Assembly: GCA_013822735.1 (NCBI GenBank)
Contig: PNKZ01000003.1
Location: 62,001-126,000, forward strand
DNA: 64,000 bases
Source: Pirellula sp.
GTDB taxonomy: Bacteria > Planctomycetota > Planctomycetia > Pirellulales > PNKZ01
Direction of reading: 5' to 3'
The notes under the pieces are model-generated. The model worked only from the letters and a program-made list of their open reading frames with translations. It had not been told where the DNA came from and ran no database searches. This document shows positions 25,026 to 34,767 of this stretch, one piece after another (position 1 is the first letter of the stretch; each line of letters begins with the position of its first letter). The position numbers were made by a program, and so were the translations under genes.

Positions 25026-28000
25026 ATGCTTTCTAACTTCTTCATCCAACGGCCGATCTTCGCCAACGTAATCGCGATCGTCACGATCCTGATCGGCGCA
25101 GTGGCGTTGCGCGGTCTGCCCATCGAGCAGTATCCCGAGATCACGCCGCCGACCGTGCGCGTCTCGGCCACATATCCGGGCGCCGATGCACAGGTGGTGT
25201 CGGATACCGTTGCCGCGCCGATTGAGCAGCAGGTCAACGGCGTTGAGAACATGCTGTATATGACATCGACCTGTTCGGCCGACGGCTCCTACTCGCTGAC
25301 TGTGACGTTTGAAATCGGCACGGATCTCGACGACGCGCAAGTGCTCGTGCAAAACCGCGTTGCGCTGGCCGAGGCGCTTCTGCCCGAAGACGTGAAGCGG
25401 CAAGGGGTGACCGTCCGTAAGCAATCGACGAACATCATTCTGATCCTGTCGCTGATCTCGCCTGAAAACCAATATGACAACCTATTCCTCTCTAATTACG
25501 CGACGCTCCGCCTCCGTGATGAATTGAGCCGCGTGCCGGGCGTCGGCGATGTGACGGTATTCGGCACCGGGCAATACAGCATGCGCATCTGGCTCGACCC
25601 TGAGAAACTCAAAGGGCGCGGGCTGACGACGCAAGAAGTCACGGCGGCGATTCAAGAGCAGAACGTGCAGGTGGCGGCCGGCCGCATCGGGCAGCCGCCG
25701 TCGCCGGATGACCAGACGTTTCAATACACCGTCACCGTGCTGGGGCGGCTCACCGACGTCGAGCAATTCGAGAACATCATCGTGAAGCGCGCCGAGGGCT
25801 CGCGCAATACTTATCTCAAAGACGTGGCTCGAGTGGAGCTCGGAGCGCAGACGTACGATCAATTCAACCTTAAGAAGGGGTTGCCGACCGCCAATATCGG
25901 CATCTATCAGCTACCGGGGGCCAACGCGCTCGACGTCGCCGATCAAGTGCGGGCCGCGATGGATCGCCTGAGCGGGTCGTTCCCGGAGGGGATCAAATAC
26001 GAAGTGCCGCTCGACACGACGAAGTTCGTCGCCGCATCCATTCACGAAGTGTATCGGACGTTGTTCGAAGCGGGCGTACTCGTGCTAATCGTCATCTTGG
26101 TGTTTCTACAAGATTGGCGGGCGATCCTCATTCCGGCCACGACGGTGCCGGTCACCATCGTGGGGGCATTTGCCGCGATGTGGGCGCTCGGCTTCACGGT
26201 GAACATTCTCACGCTCTTCGGGCTGGTGCTGGCGATCGGTATCGTCGTCGACGACGCAATTGTGATCGTCGAAAACACGACGCACCATCTCGAGCAAGGG
26301 ATGCCGCCGAAACAAGCGACTATCCAGGCGATGTCGGAAGTGCTGGGGCCGATCATCGGCATTACGCTCGTGCTTTTGGCGGTGTTCGTGCCGAGCGCCT
26401 TCCTCGGCGGCATTACCGGCCGGCTTTATCGGCAGTTTGCACTAACGATTGCCGCCACGGCGCTCATTAGCGCGATCAACGCGGTAACGCTCAAGCCGGC
26501 GCAAAGCGCTCTCTGGCTCCGCCCGCCGGCGAAGCAGAAGAACGTCTTCTATCGCGGCTTCAACGCAGGCTACAACTTCGTCGAACGCGTTTACACGTCG
26601 ATCGTCGGTTTTTTCGTGCGGCACGTCGTGATCGTGGTCGTGCTCTTCATCGCTCTTATCGGCCTCACGGGTTGGCTTTACCAACGGGTGCCGACCGGTT
26701 TCTTTCCAATCGAAGACCAAGGCTATCTCTACGTCAGCGTCCAGTTGCCGGACGCTTCCTCGCAGCAGCGTACGCAAGATGTCATGCGGCAGATCGACCA
26801 AGTGCTTACCGATACGCCGGGCGTCGCTGATTGGATCACCATCGGCGGGCTCTCGTTGTTAGACAACAGCAACGCGTCGAATGCCGGGACGCTGTTCGTC
26901 ACGCTCAAAGATTGGGGCGAGCGCATTCCTCAAGGGCAAACAATGGATGCGTTAATCAAGCAACTCGGCGGCCGGATGGCGACGATTCAAGAAGCGATTG
27001 TCTTTCCCTTTCCGCCGCCGGCAATTCGCGGTCTCGGAGTACGCGCGGGTTTTCAAATGCAGGTGGAAGATCGCGCCGACGTCGGCCTCGCCGAACTCAA
27101 CTCCGTCACGCAATCGATCATCGACGATGCCCGCACGCAAACCGGACTGTCCGGCCTCAATACGACGTTCCGCTCGGGCGTGCCGCAGCTATTCGTCGAC
27201 GTCGATCGTGTGAAGGTCAAAGCCCTCGATATTCCGCTCGCGAGCGTGTTCGCGACGTTGCAAGCGTATCTCGGGTCGACATACGTCAACGATTTCAACA
27301 AGTTCGGCCGGACCTATCAGGTGCGCGTGCAGGCGGAAGCGGCTTTTCGCTCCGAGCCGGAAGATATCCGAAAGCTGGAAGTGCGCAATCGGGCCGGCGC
27401 GATGGTGCCGCTCGGCACGGTGGTCACCGTTCGCAAGTCGTTCGGTCCGCAGATTATCAACCGTCATAATTTGTACCCGACGTCGTCGATCACCGGCGAA
27501 GCGGCGCCGGGCTACAGTTCCGGCGAAGCGCTCGACCTCATGGAGCAAATCGCGCAGCGCAGCCTGCCGAACACCATGGGTTACGACTGGTCCGGCATGG
27601 CATATCAGGAAGTCAAAGTGCGCGGCGGGGCCGTCGGCATTTTCGGCCTGGCGGTATTGCTCGTGTATCTCGTGCTGGCGGCGCAGTATGAGAGCTGGTT
27701 CACGCCGCTGGCGGTCATCGTCATCGTGCCGCTCGGGCTCCTGGGAGCCGTCGCGGCCGTGGCCATCCGCGGCCTCGACAATAACCTCTTCACGCAAATC
27801 GGCATCGTGCTCATCATCGCGCTGGCAAGTAAGAATGCGATTCTCGTCGTCGAGTTTTCGCGCGATCTACGAATGCAGGGCAAGTCGATCTTGGAGGCAT
27901 CGGTGGAAGCGGCCCGGCTCCGGCTGCGGCCGATCCTCATGACCTCGTTCGCGTTCATACTCGGCGTGGTTCCGCTGGTGATCGCCGACGGGCCCGGCGC

Positions 28001-28217
28001 CGCCGGTCAGCAGGCGCTCGGCACGGCCGTATTCGGCGGCATGCTCGCCTCGACGGTGCTCACCGTGTTCTTCGTGCCGGTGTTTTTCGTGTTGTTTCAG
28101 CGGCTGAGTGAATGGTGGAAACCGCCCGTGGTCGACCCTGTTCGCACCGAGGCGCACGAACCGCTGCCGCCGTCGCACCAACGCGTCGGCCCGGTCGCCA
28201 CGGGAAATTTGCACTAA
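25026..28217 (+). CDS. RND multidrug efflux pump, HAE1 (AcrB/MexB-like)
   Basis: A 1063-residue inner-membrane transporter of the hydrophobe/amphiphile efflux-1 family. The first helix starts FFIQRPIFANVIAIVTIL. The proton-relay pair Asp-Asp is in GIVVDDAIVIVEN, and the matching Lys is in ALASKNAILVVEF. Twelve membrane helices and two large periplasmic loops are arranged as in AcrB, including the EQYPEITPPTVRV motif near the N-terminus. It works as a trimer driven by protons, with the adaptor encoded just upstream. Substrates are not predictable. The length is standard, and no frameshift is seen. Confidence 0.95.
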   Translation: MLSNFFIQRPIFANVIAIVTILIGAVALRGLPIEQYPEITPPTVRVSATYPGADAQVVSDTVAAPIEQQVNGVENMLYMTSTCSADGSYSLTVTFEIGTDLDDAQVLVQNRVALAEALLPEDVKRQGVTVRKQSTNIILILSLISPENQYDNLFLSNYATLRLRDELSRVPGVGDVTVFGTGQYSMRIWLDPEKLKGRGLTTQEVTAAIQEQNVQVAAGRIGQPPSPDDQTFQYTVTVLGRLTDVEQFENIIVKRAEGSRNTYLKDVARVELGAQTYDQFNLKKGLPTANIGIYQLPGANALDVADQVRAAMDRLSGSFPEGIKYEVPLDTTKFVAASIHEVYRTLFEAGVLVLIVILVFLQDWRAILIPATTVPVTIVGAFAAMWALGFTVNILTLFGLVLAIGIVVDDAIVIVENTTHHLEQGMPPKQATIQAMSEVLGPIIGITLVLLAVFVPSAFLGGITGRLYRQFALTIAATALISAINAVTLKPAQSALWLRPPAKQKNVFYRGFNAGYNFVERVYTSIVGFFVRHVVIVVVLFIALIGLTGWLYQRVPTGFFPIEDQGYLYVSVQLPDASSQQRTQDVMRQIDQVLTDTPGVADWITIGGLSLLDNSNASNAGTLFVTLKDWGERIPQGQTMDALIKQLGGRMATIQEAIVFPFPPPAIRGLGVRAGFQMQVEDRADVGLAELNSVTQSIIDDARTQTGLSGLNTTFRSGVPQLFVDVDRVKVKALDIPLASVFATLQAYLGSTYVNDFNKFGRTYQVRVQAEAAFRSEPEDIRKLEVRNRAGAMVPLGTVVTVRKSFGPQIINRHNLYPTSSITGEAAPGYSSGEALDLMEQIAQRSLPNTMGYDWSGMAYQEVKVRGGAVGIFGLAVLLVYLVLAAQYESWFTPLAVIVIVPLGLLGAVAAVAIRGLDNNLFTQIGIVLIIALASKNAILVVEFSRDLRMQGKSILEASVEAARLRLRPILMTSFAFILGVVPLVIADGPGAAGQQALGTAVFGGMLASTVLTVFFVPVFFVLFQRLSEWWKPPVVDPVRTEAHEPLPPSHQRVGPVATGNLH

Positions 28218-28416
28218 CTGGGCCTGCAGGCTCGGCTTCCGACGAACACGCGGTGCTGACCATCCCGGCCCTTGAATGCGCGCACTCGATCGTGGTAACT
28301 TGGTGGGATTTTACACGTAAGCCGACGCCCGCTAGAGGAGCCGTAGCTCCCGGCCGGCCAACGGTTTGCGATGCGTACGCCATCACCGCCAGCCCCAGTT
28401 CGCGAGGTTTTCCGCC
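28218..28416. other. Gap between RND pump gene and carB
   Basis: A 199-base gap with a GAGCCGTAGCTCCCGGCCGG-type partly palindromic stretch near 28340-28362. No gene is supported. The frame upstream of carB is open from 28366 but does not look like CarB. Confidence 0.35.
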
Positions 28417-31400
28417 GTGCCACGTCGTGACGATCTACACAAGATTCTGCTCATCGGCTCCGGACCCATCATCATCGGTCAGGCCTGCGAGTTCGACTAC
28501 TCCGGCACGCAGGCCTGTAAAGCGCTGCGCGAAGAGGGATACGAGGTCGTATTGGTGAATTCCAACCCGGCCACGATCATGACCGATCCCGCGACGGCCG
28601 ATCGCACGTATATCGAGCCGCTTACGGTGGAAATCGTCGAGAAGGTCATTGAGCGCGAACGGCCCGATGCGTTGCTGCCGACCCTCGGCGGCCAAACCGG
28701 CTTGAACCTGGCGATGGCCTTGGCGAAGCGCGGCATTCTCGAAAAGTACGGCGTCGAGATGATCGGAGCCCGGCCGGACGTCATTGCGAAGGCCGAAGAG
28801 CGCGAGCTCTTCAAGCAAGCGATGCACAAAATCGGGCTGGAAGTTTGCCGCGGCAAGACCGTGCATACGTTTGAAGAAGCGCAACGCGTGGTGCAAGAGA
28901 TCGGCCTGCCGTGCGTAATTCGCCCCAGCTTCACCCTGGCGGGTTCCGGTTCCGGCATCGCCTACAACAAGGCCGAGTTCGAGCGGATGGTGCGCCACGG
29001 TCTCGACCTCTCGCCGACGAGCGAAGTGTTGCTCGAAGAGTCGATCGTCGGTTGGAAAGAATACGAAATGGAAGTCATGCGCGATGCCGACGACAACGTC
29101 GTGATCATCTGCGCGATTGAGAATTTCGATCCGATGGGCGTGCATACCGGCGACTCGATCACGGTCGCCCCCGCGCAAACGCTCAGCGACAAAGAATATC
29201 AGCGAATGCGCGACGCTTCGCTCGCCGTCATTCGCGAGATCGGCGTCGAGACCGGCGGCTCAAACATTCAGTTCGCCATCGATCCGAAAAACGGTCGGAT
29301 GATCGTCATCGAAATGAACCCGCGCGTGAGCCGCTCCAGCGCGCTCGCCTCGAAGGCCACCGGTTTCCCGATCGCCAAGATCGCCGCAAAGCTGGCCGTC
29401 GGGTACCGGCTGCACGAATTGCAGAACGACATCACGCGCGAAACCAGGGCCTGCTTCGAACCGTCGATCGATTACGTCGTCACGAAGATCCCGCGGTTCG
29501 CCTTCGAAAAATTCCCCGACGCCGACAACCTGCTCACCACGCAAATGAAGAGCGTCGGCGAGACGATGGCGATCGGTCGGACCTTCAAAGAGAGCTTCCA
29601 GAAGGCCTTGCGCGGCTTGGAGGTCGGCGCGTTCGGCTTCGGTTGCGACAACAAAGACCTGTGGGACACCGATCGTCGTCCTTCAGCCGATGAAATTCGC
29701 GCCAAGATCAGCAAGCCGAATCCGGATCGCGTCTGGTACCTCCGCTACGCGCTAAAGAGCGGCATGTCGATTGAAGACATTTTCGCTCTCACCTACATCG
29801 ACCCTTGGTTCCTCGACAACCTGCAGCAGATCGTGCAGATGGAAGAGTCGCTGCGAAAGATCGGCTCGCTCGAAGACCTCGACGATGTGATGCTCCGCCG
29901 CGCGAAGCAGTTCGGCTTCTCCGATCGGCAACTCGGCCACATTTTCGACGTGAACGAAAACGTCGTCCGCGCCGATCGCAAACGTCGCGGCATTCGGGCC
30001 GTGTTCAAGTCGGTGGATACCTGCGCCGCCGAATTCGCGGCCTTTACGCCTTATTACTACTCGACGTACGAAGACGAAAACGAAACCCCGAAGAAGAAGC
30101 CCGGCGCGAAGCGGATTATGATTCTCGGCGGCGGCCCAAACCGCATCGGCCAAGGTATCGAGTTCGATTATTGCTGCTGCCATGCGAGCTATGCGCTCCG
30201 TGAGTTGGGCATTGAATCGGTGATGGTGAACTCCAACCCCGAAACGGTGAGCACCGATTACGACACGAGCGACATGCTGTTCTTCGAACCGCTCACGGTG
30301 GAAGACGTGCTCAATATTTGCGACGTCGTGGAGCCCGACGGCGTGATCGTGCAGTTCGGCGGGCAGACGCCGCTCAACCTCGCGCGCGCCCTCGCCTCGA
30401 ATGGCGTACCGATCATCGGCACCAGCGTCGACACGATTGAAGACGCTGAAGACCGCGAGAAGTTCCAACGACTGTTGCACCGCGTCGACCTGAAGCAACC
30501 GGCCAACGGCATCGCTCGCAACATGAGCGAAGCCCGGGCCGAAGCGGCGAAGATCGGCTATCCGGCCCTTGTGCGACCGAGCTTCGTGCTCGGCGGTCGG
30601 GCCATGGAAATCTGCTACGACAACGCTCAGCTCGAGAAGTTCGCGGTCGAGGCGTTTACCGTTTCGCAAGGCCAGCCGGTGCTGATCGACCGCTTCTTGG
30701 AAGATGCCATCGAGGTCGACGTCGATTGCATCTGCGACGGCGTGAATGTCGTCGTCCCGGGTATCATGGAGCATATTGAAGAAGCCGGCGTTCACTCGGG
30801 CGACTCGGCCTGCGCCATTCCTCCCTATAGCTTGCAAGGCCCCATCCTGGCCGAGATCCGTGAAGCGGCCCGCCGGCTGGCGATGACGATGAACGTCCGC
30901 GGCTTGATGAACATTCAGTTCGCCATCAAGCGCGAAGAGGGGAAGCAAACGGTATACGTGCTGGAAGTGAACCCGCGCGCGAGCCGCACGGTGCCGTTCG
31001 TCGCCAAGGCGACCGGCATGCCCGTGGCTGCAATTGCCGCGAAGATCATGGCCGGCGTATCGCTCGCAGAGCAAGGAGTGCTCGAAGACCCGATTCCGGC
31101 CGTATGCAGTGTGAAAGAAAGCGTCTTCCCTTTCATCAAGTTCCACGGCGTCGATATCGTGCTCGGCCCCGAAATGCGTTCGACCGGCGAGGTGATGGGA
31201 ACCAGCGAACGGTTTAGCATCGCCTTCGCGAAGGCGCAACTCGGCGCGGGCGTAGTACTGCCGAAAGACGGCATGATCTTCATGAGCCTTGCCGCGCCGA
31301 CGAAGAAGCATGCGGCCCGCATCGGCGGCAAGCTCCGCGAACTCGGCTTCCAGATTCTGGCGACCGAGGGCACGGCCAAACTTCTGGAAGAGGCCGGCCT

Positions 31401-31698
31401 AGAAGTGAAGCGCGTGAAGAAGCTGCAAGAAGGGAACCCGAACCTCATCGACTACTTGGTCGACGGCGCGGTGAAACTCATCATCAACACGCCGAGCGGT
31501 AAGGGAGCTCGCACCGACGAAGGAAAAATTCGCGCCGCGGCCGTGTCGCACGGCGTGCCGTGCATCACGACGATCCCGGCCGTCGATGCCGCGCTCTTGG
31601 CGATTGAAGCCTTGCGTTCGGAAGAGATGACCGTGCAAGCCCTGCAGGACCGCTTCCCCTTGGCCGGCCCGAAGCGGCTACAGAGCGCGGGGAAGTGA
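28417..31698 (+). CDS. carB: Carbamoyl-phosphate synthase large subunit
   Basis: A 1093-residue protein that makes carbamoyl phosphate from ammonia, bicarbonate and two ATP, for pyrimidines and arginine. Both homologous halves are seen: the first opens [24 protein letters not shown] and the second [20 protein letters not shown]. Each is followed by an ATP-grasp domain with [18 protein letters not shown] or [18 protein letters not shown]. The C-terminal MGS-like allosteric domain runs from about residue 945. The GTG at 28417 yields [14 protein letters not shown], matching the usual start; the ATG-less extension upstream is rejected. No carA is adjacent. Confidence 0.97.
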   Translation: MPRRDDLHKILLIGSGPIIIGQACEFDYSGTQACKALREEGYEVVLVNSNPATIMTDPATADRTYIEPLTVEIVEKVIERERPDALLPTLGGQTGLNLAMALAKRGILEKYGVEMIGARPDVIAKAEERELFKQAMHKIGLEVCRGKTVHTFEEAQRVVQEIGLPCVIRPSFTLAGSGSGIAYNKAEFERMVRHGLDLSPTSEVLLEESIVGWKEYEMEVMRDADDNVVIICAIENFDPMGVHTGDSITVAPAQTLSDKEYQRMRDASLAVIREIGVETGGSNIQFAIDPKNGRMIVIEMNPRVSRSSALASKATGFPIAKIAAKLAVGYRLHELQNDITRETRACFEPSIDYVVTKIPRFAFEKFPDADNLLTTQMKSVGETMAIGRTFKESFQKALRGLEVGAFGFGCDNKDLWDTDRRPSADEIRAKISKPNPDRVWYLRYALKSGMSIEDIFALTYIDPWFLDNLQQIVQMEESLRKIGSLEDLDDVMLRRAKQFGFSDRQLGHIFDVNENVVRADRKRRGIRAVFKSVDTCAAEFAAFTPYYYSTYEDENETPKKKPGAKRIMILGGGPNRIGQGIEFDYCCCHASYALRELGIESVMVNSNPETVSTDYDTSDMLFFEPLTVEDVLNICDVVEPDGVIVQFGGQTPLNLARALASNGVPIIGTSVDTIEDAEDREKFQRLLHRVDLKQPANGIARNMSEARAEAAKIGYPALVRPSFVLGGRAMEICYDNAQLEKFAVEAFTVSQGQPVLIDRFLEDAIEVDVDCICDGVNVVVPGIMEHIEEAGVHSGDSACAIPPYSLQGPILAEIREAARRLAMTMNVRGLMNIQFAIKREEGKQTVYVLEVNPRASRTVPFVAKATGMPVAAIAAKIMAGVSLAEQGVLEDPIPAVCSVKESVFPFIKFHGVDIVLGPEMRSTGEVMGTSERFSIAFAKAQLGAGVVLPKDGMIFMSLAAPTKKHAARIGGKLRELGFQILATEGTAKLLEEAGLEVKRVKKLQEGNPNLIDYLVDGAVKLIINTPSGKGARTDEGKIRAAAVSHGVPCITTIPAVDAALLAIEALRSEEMTVQALQDRFPLAGPKRLQSAGK

Positions 31699-31737
31699 GA
31701 GCTTGCGTAACGACGGAACACGCTCAAACGGTTCGTG

Positions 31738-31806
31738 TGGGGCGGCTGGGGCAGAACGCAGTGATGCCCCAGAAACTGGGGCTTCTCCTTCGGCTCCAGC
31801 CCCAGG
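31738..31806. terminator. Double-hairpin GGCTGGGGCAGAAC repeat between convergent genes
   Basis: Two stems follow carB: TGGGGC/GCCCCA (31747-31752 with 31766-31771) and the perfect 8-bp CTGGGGCT/AGCCCCAG (31776-31783 with 31798-31805). The convergent sulfatase ends at 31816. The first half recurs inverted between another convergent pair at 44044-44082. A bidirectional terminator role is inferred. Confidence 0.55.
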
Positions 31807-31815
31807 CACCCGAAG

Positions 31816-33315
31816 CTATTTCCGTTTGCCTGTCGCTTGGCTTTTGAGCGGCCAATCGGCGTTTTCGCCGTGGGCCGTCGCCAATACTTCTTCGATCCGG
31901 TAAACGACGTCGGGATGTTCCGCCGCCACGTCGCGCGTCTCGCCGATGTCGGTCGCCAGGTCATACAGCGCCAACCGGCCGCCGTAGGTCCGAATCCCCT
32001 TCCAGTTCTGAAATCGCACGGCTTGCTGCGATGCGCCCCCTTCGTGGAACTCCCAATAAAGGTACGGATGAACGGCTTGCTGACGACGCGATTCGGAACC
32101 GAGCAACGTCGGCAGAAAACTGATGCTGTCGCAACCGTCGGGCATCTTGGCTCCGGCAAGTTCCGCGCACGTGGCCATCATGTCGCCGAAATAGCCGACG
32201 TGATCCGACGTCCGCCCCGGCTCAATCACCCCCGGCCAGCGCGCGATCATCGGCACGCGAATGCCGCCGTCGGTGAGGCTGCGCTTGTAGCCGGATAGCG
32301 GACCGTTGGGGTCAAATCGCTCCGGATCGTGCCCGGCTTCTTTGTGCGGGCCGTTGTCGCTGGAAAACATCACAAGCGTGCGATCGTCGAGTCGCAGTTC
32401 CTTGATGTGCGCCAACAGCTTGCCGATGTGGGCGTCCATCCGCGTAATCATCGCCGCTTGCCCTTTGTCGGCGGCAGGCCACGGCTCCTTCGCATATGGA
32501 CCGTAGTCGGGTACTTCTGCCCCGTCCTTCAGTTCGCGCGTTCGTTCGTTGTTGGCGTGCGGTACCGTGAGTGCGAGGAACAGAAAGAACGGCCGCTCAC
32601 GGTTCGCTTCGACGAACTTCAAGGATTCGTCGGCGAAGAGATCGGTCGCATATTGCTTGCGCACCGTCGCATAGCCGCCCCCTCCCTCGCCGACCGGCGT
32701 CACGACGTTCGGCAGCGCGACGCGCGCGTCGTTTCGCCAGAGATAGTCGGGGTAGTGGTTATGAGCGTGCGTTTGGCTCAGGAATCCGAAGAAGTCGTCG
32801 AAGCCTTGGCGATTGGGAACTCCCTCGTCTCCCGGCAATCCCAATCCCCACTTGCCGATCAGGCCGGTATGGTAGCCGGCCGAGTGAAGCACTTCGGCGA
32901 CCGTAACGTCGGCGTCGCGCAGCATCTGCGCGGCGGGATTTGTTTTGCCGGAGTTGCCGCGGACGCGCGTATGGCCGACGTGCTGCCCGGTCATGAGCAC
33001 GCTGCGCGACGGGGCACACACGGTGCTGCCGGCATAGAACTGCGTGAACCGCAGTCCTTCGGCCGCCATCCGATCGAGATGCGGCGTCTGAATGATTCGC
33101 TGCCCGTAACAGCCGAGATCGCCGTAGCCGAGGTCGTCCGCAAGAATAAAGACGATGTTCGGTCGTCGCGGCTGTTCGCCGGATTCCGCGGCGAAGAGGT
33201 CGCTGCCGTTCGACGTCGCAACGAATGCCGCGCAGAACAACGCTAAGCCGGCACGAACGAGTCGACCCCGAGGAACGGACTTCGCGCACGGAGGAGAAAA
33301 CATCACGACTTGCAT
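31816..33315 (-). CDS. Secreted arylsulfatase-like sulfatase
   Basis: A 499-residue type I sulfatase with a signal peptide after a basic N-region (ALFCAAFVATSNGSDLFAAE). The metal site begins NIVFILADDLGYGDLGCYG, and the formylglycine signature is CAPSR with Cys100. The activating Lys/His context GKWGLGLPG, the DNGPHKEAGH block and KRSLTDGGIRVPMIARWPG are also present. It resembles arylsulfatase A/N-acetylgalactosamine-6-sulfatase types; the true substrate is unknown. The start at 33315 is favoured by a GGAGA site five bases upstream (33321-33325). An ATG at 33303 would also keep the signal. It lies convergent with carB. Confidence 0.93.
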   Translation of the reverse strand: MQVVMFSPPCAKSVPRGRLVRAGLALFCAAFVATSNGSDLFAAESGEQPRRPNIVFILADDLGYGDLGCYGQRIIQTPHLDRMAAEGLRFTQFYAGSTVCAPSRSVLMTGQHVGHTRVRGNSGKTNPAAQMLRDADVTVAEVLHSAGYHTGLIGKWGLGLPGDEGVPNRQGFDDFFGFLSQTHAHNHYPDYLWRNDARVALPNVVTPVGEGGGGYATVRKQYATDLFADESLKFVEANRERPFFLFLALTVPHANNERTRELKDGAEVPDYGPYAKEPWPAADKGQAAMITRMDAHIGKLLAHIKELRLDDRTLVMFSSDNGPHKEAGHDPERFDPNGPLSGYKRSLTDGGIRVPMIARWPGVIEPGRTSDHVGYFGDMMATCAELAGAKMPDGCDSISFLPTLLGSESRRQQAVHPYLYWEFHEGGASQQAVRFQNWKGIRTYGGRLALYDLATDIGETRDVAAEHPDVVYRIEEVLATAHGENADWPLKSQATGKRK

Positions 33316-33365
33316 ACAAATCTCCGTGGTGCGCGGTTGTATCGTGCGCCCGCCGGAGCGCAAAC

Positions 33366-33959
33366 TTATTGCGGTTCGCGCGGCAGGCGGCGCGGGAACG
33401 GCGGCTCTTCCGAAGGGGGCATTTCCTCTTCAAATTCGAGCGACCAATGTTCGCGGTCTTCTTGGTTCGCGTAGTAGCGAAGCCAAACTTCGGGATCGCC
33501 CGAGGCGTCGGAGCAGTCCCAATGAAGATACGATTGGGCCGAGTCGATCTTCTTTTCCGGCGACGGCAGAATGTCGCGATAGACGAGGCAGTAAAGTTGC
33601 CGGTCGGTCAGGTGATCCGTGAAGTCGAGCACGATCCGCTTGTCGTAAAGCTTCTGTACGACGTCCCACAGCGCGTCGTGCAATTGTTCGTCATTGAGCG
33701 TCTCGGGGCTCGGCAGCGCCAGCGGCGGATCGAACCATTGGGCGATCGGCAGTACGGGGGCATGTTCCCAAGCGAGCATGCTTTCCAGGTACTCGTTTTC
33801 GACCTCGGTCGGCACTTCGCCCGAATCGATGCGCGTGATCGCGTCGTCGAAGTAGGGCTCCAAGGCGTTGCGCAATTCCGCGTTCCGCAGAAGGGCGTCG
33901 AGGTCGTGCGAGGGGGTCGCGCCGAAGTCTGTCATGGTCATCGAGGGGAGCTGTTTCAC
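33366..33959 (-). CDS. Conserved hypothetical protein, function unknown
   Basis: A 197-residue acidic soluble protein with no signal or membrane segment. Notable stretches are EVENEYLESMLAWEHAPVLP near residue 55, then KRIVLDFTDHLTDRQLYCLV. The Trp/His/Asp-rich SYLHWDCSDASGDPEVWLRY and an acidic-proline C-terminus follow. I do not recognise a named domain. The composition and conserved-looking aromatic residues suggest a real gene, and it lies on the same strand as, and just upstream of, the sulfatase gene. Met7 or Met9 could be the start instead of Met1. Confidence 0.6.
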   Translation of the reverse strand: MKQLPSMTMTDFGATPSHDLDALLRNAELRNALEPYFDDAITRIDSGEVPTEVENEYLESMLAWEHAPVLPIAQWFDPPLALPSPETLNDEQLHDALWDVVQKLYDKRIVLDFTDHLTDRQLYCLVYRDILPSPEKKIDSAQSYLHWDCSDASGDPEVWLRYYANQEDREHWSLEFEEEMPPSEEPPFPRRLPREPQ

Positions 33960-34254
33960 AGGGGAGAATTGAGTCGAGCAGTTCCACTGCCGAGCGGCTC
34001 GTGCGTGCTATTAAGAATCGACTCTACCAAGCGATGTGTGCGTTTCAAGACGCGGCGCGGGGTGAAAGCTTCAAACTTTTTTTGGCCCGTCGTACAACCG
34101 TCACGATCGTTACGGTTTTGCATAAAACGCTTGAAATCACGGCGTTTCAGCAGTCATTGCCGGCAACTCGCTCCGCCGGAAATCGGCAAGCGTCCGTGGA
34201 ATTCGGCAAGTCGGCGGCGACGAAAAGGCATGCCATCCGCCTGGAGGGGATCCT
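33960..34254. other. Noncoding gap upstream of the hypothetical gene
   Basis: No gene or strong repeat is seen in these 295 bases. An A/T-richer patch near 34065-34145 (AAACTTTTTTTGGCC and a GTTACGGTTTTGC stretch) is the most promoter- or terminator-like part, with rpiB ending at 34255 on the same strand. Confidence 0.35.
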
Positions 34255-34710
34255 CTATGATCCCGACGCCTGATTCTTCTCTTGCTGCATGATTTTCTCG
34301 ATGCGGCGCGCGTGCCGGCCGCCGTCAAACGGCGTCGTCAACCAGATCTCGACCATCCGATGAATGAGTTTCTCGCCGAGGAGATCGGCCGACAGGCAGA
34401 GGACGTTCAAGTCGTTGTGCCGGCGGCTCATTTCGGCCGTGAGATCGTCGTGGCACGGGGCGGCGCGCACGCCTGCATACTTGTTGGCGGCGATCGCCAT
34501 GCCGATGCCGGTGCCGCAAATGAGGATGCCGCGGTCGATGGCGCCGCTGCTCACTTGCGACGCCACGGCGCCGGCGATATCCGGATAGTCGATCGCCTCG
34601 CAATCGGCGGGACCGGCGTCGACCCCTTCGTGCCCGAGTTTTTGAAGTTGCTCGAGAATGTGCTTCTTGATTTCGAAGCCGCGATGGTCGCAACCGACTG
34701 CAATTTTCAT
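34255..34710 (-). CDS. rpiB: Ribose-5-phosphate isomerase B
   Basis: A 151-residue RpiB/LacAB-type isomerase that interconverts ribose-5-phosphate and ribulose-5-phosphate in the pentose phosphate pathway. The N-terminal phosphate and substrate site is KIAVGCDHRGFEIKK, the catalytic Cys65 is in GILICGTGIGMAIAANK, and the HNDLNVLCLSADLLG block is conserved. It lies 57 bp downstream of the YrdC-phosphatase fusion gene on the same strand. The same three functions are neighbours in Bacillus (ywlC, ywlE, ywlF), so this is a conserved block with two genes fused. Confidence 0.94.
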   Translation of the reverse strand: MKIAVGCDHRGFEIKKHILEQLQKLGHEGVDAGPADCEAIDYPDIAGAVASQVSSGAIDRGILICGTGIGMAIAANKYAGVRAAPCHDDLTAEMSRRHNDLNVLCLSADLLGEKLIHRMVEIWLTTPFDGGRHARRIEKIMQQEKNQASGS

Positions 34711-34767
34711 AGCTGCCTCAACTTCCCATACGTAACGATCGCGGACACGCCTATTTCGGCGCGCCGA

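Noticed and set aside
28366-28416. N-terminal extension of CarB
   Set aside because: The extra residues do not match the family; the GTG at 28417 gives the normal start.
29752-31311. 519-residue frame antisense to carB
   Set aside because: carB is unmistakable on the other strand; this frame has no domain.
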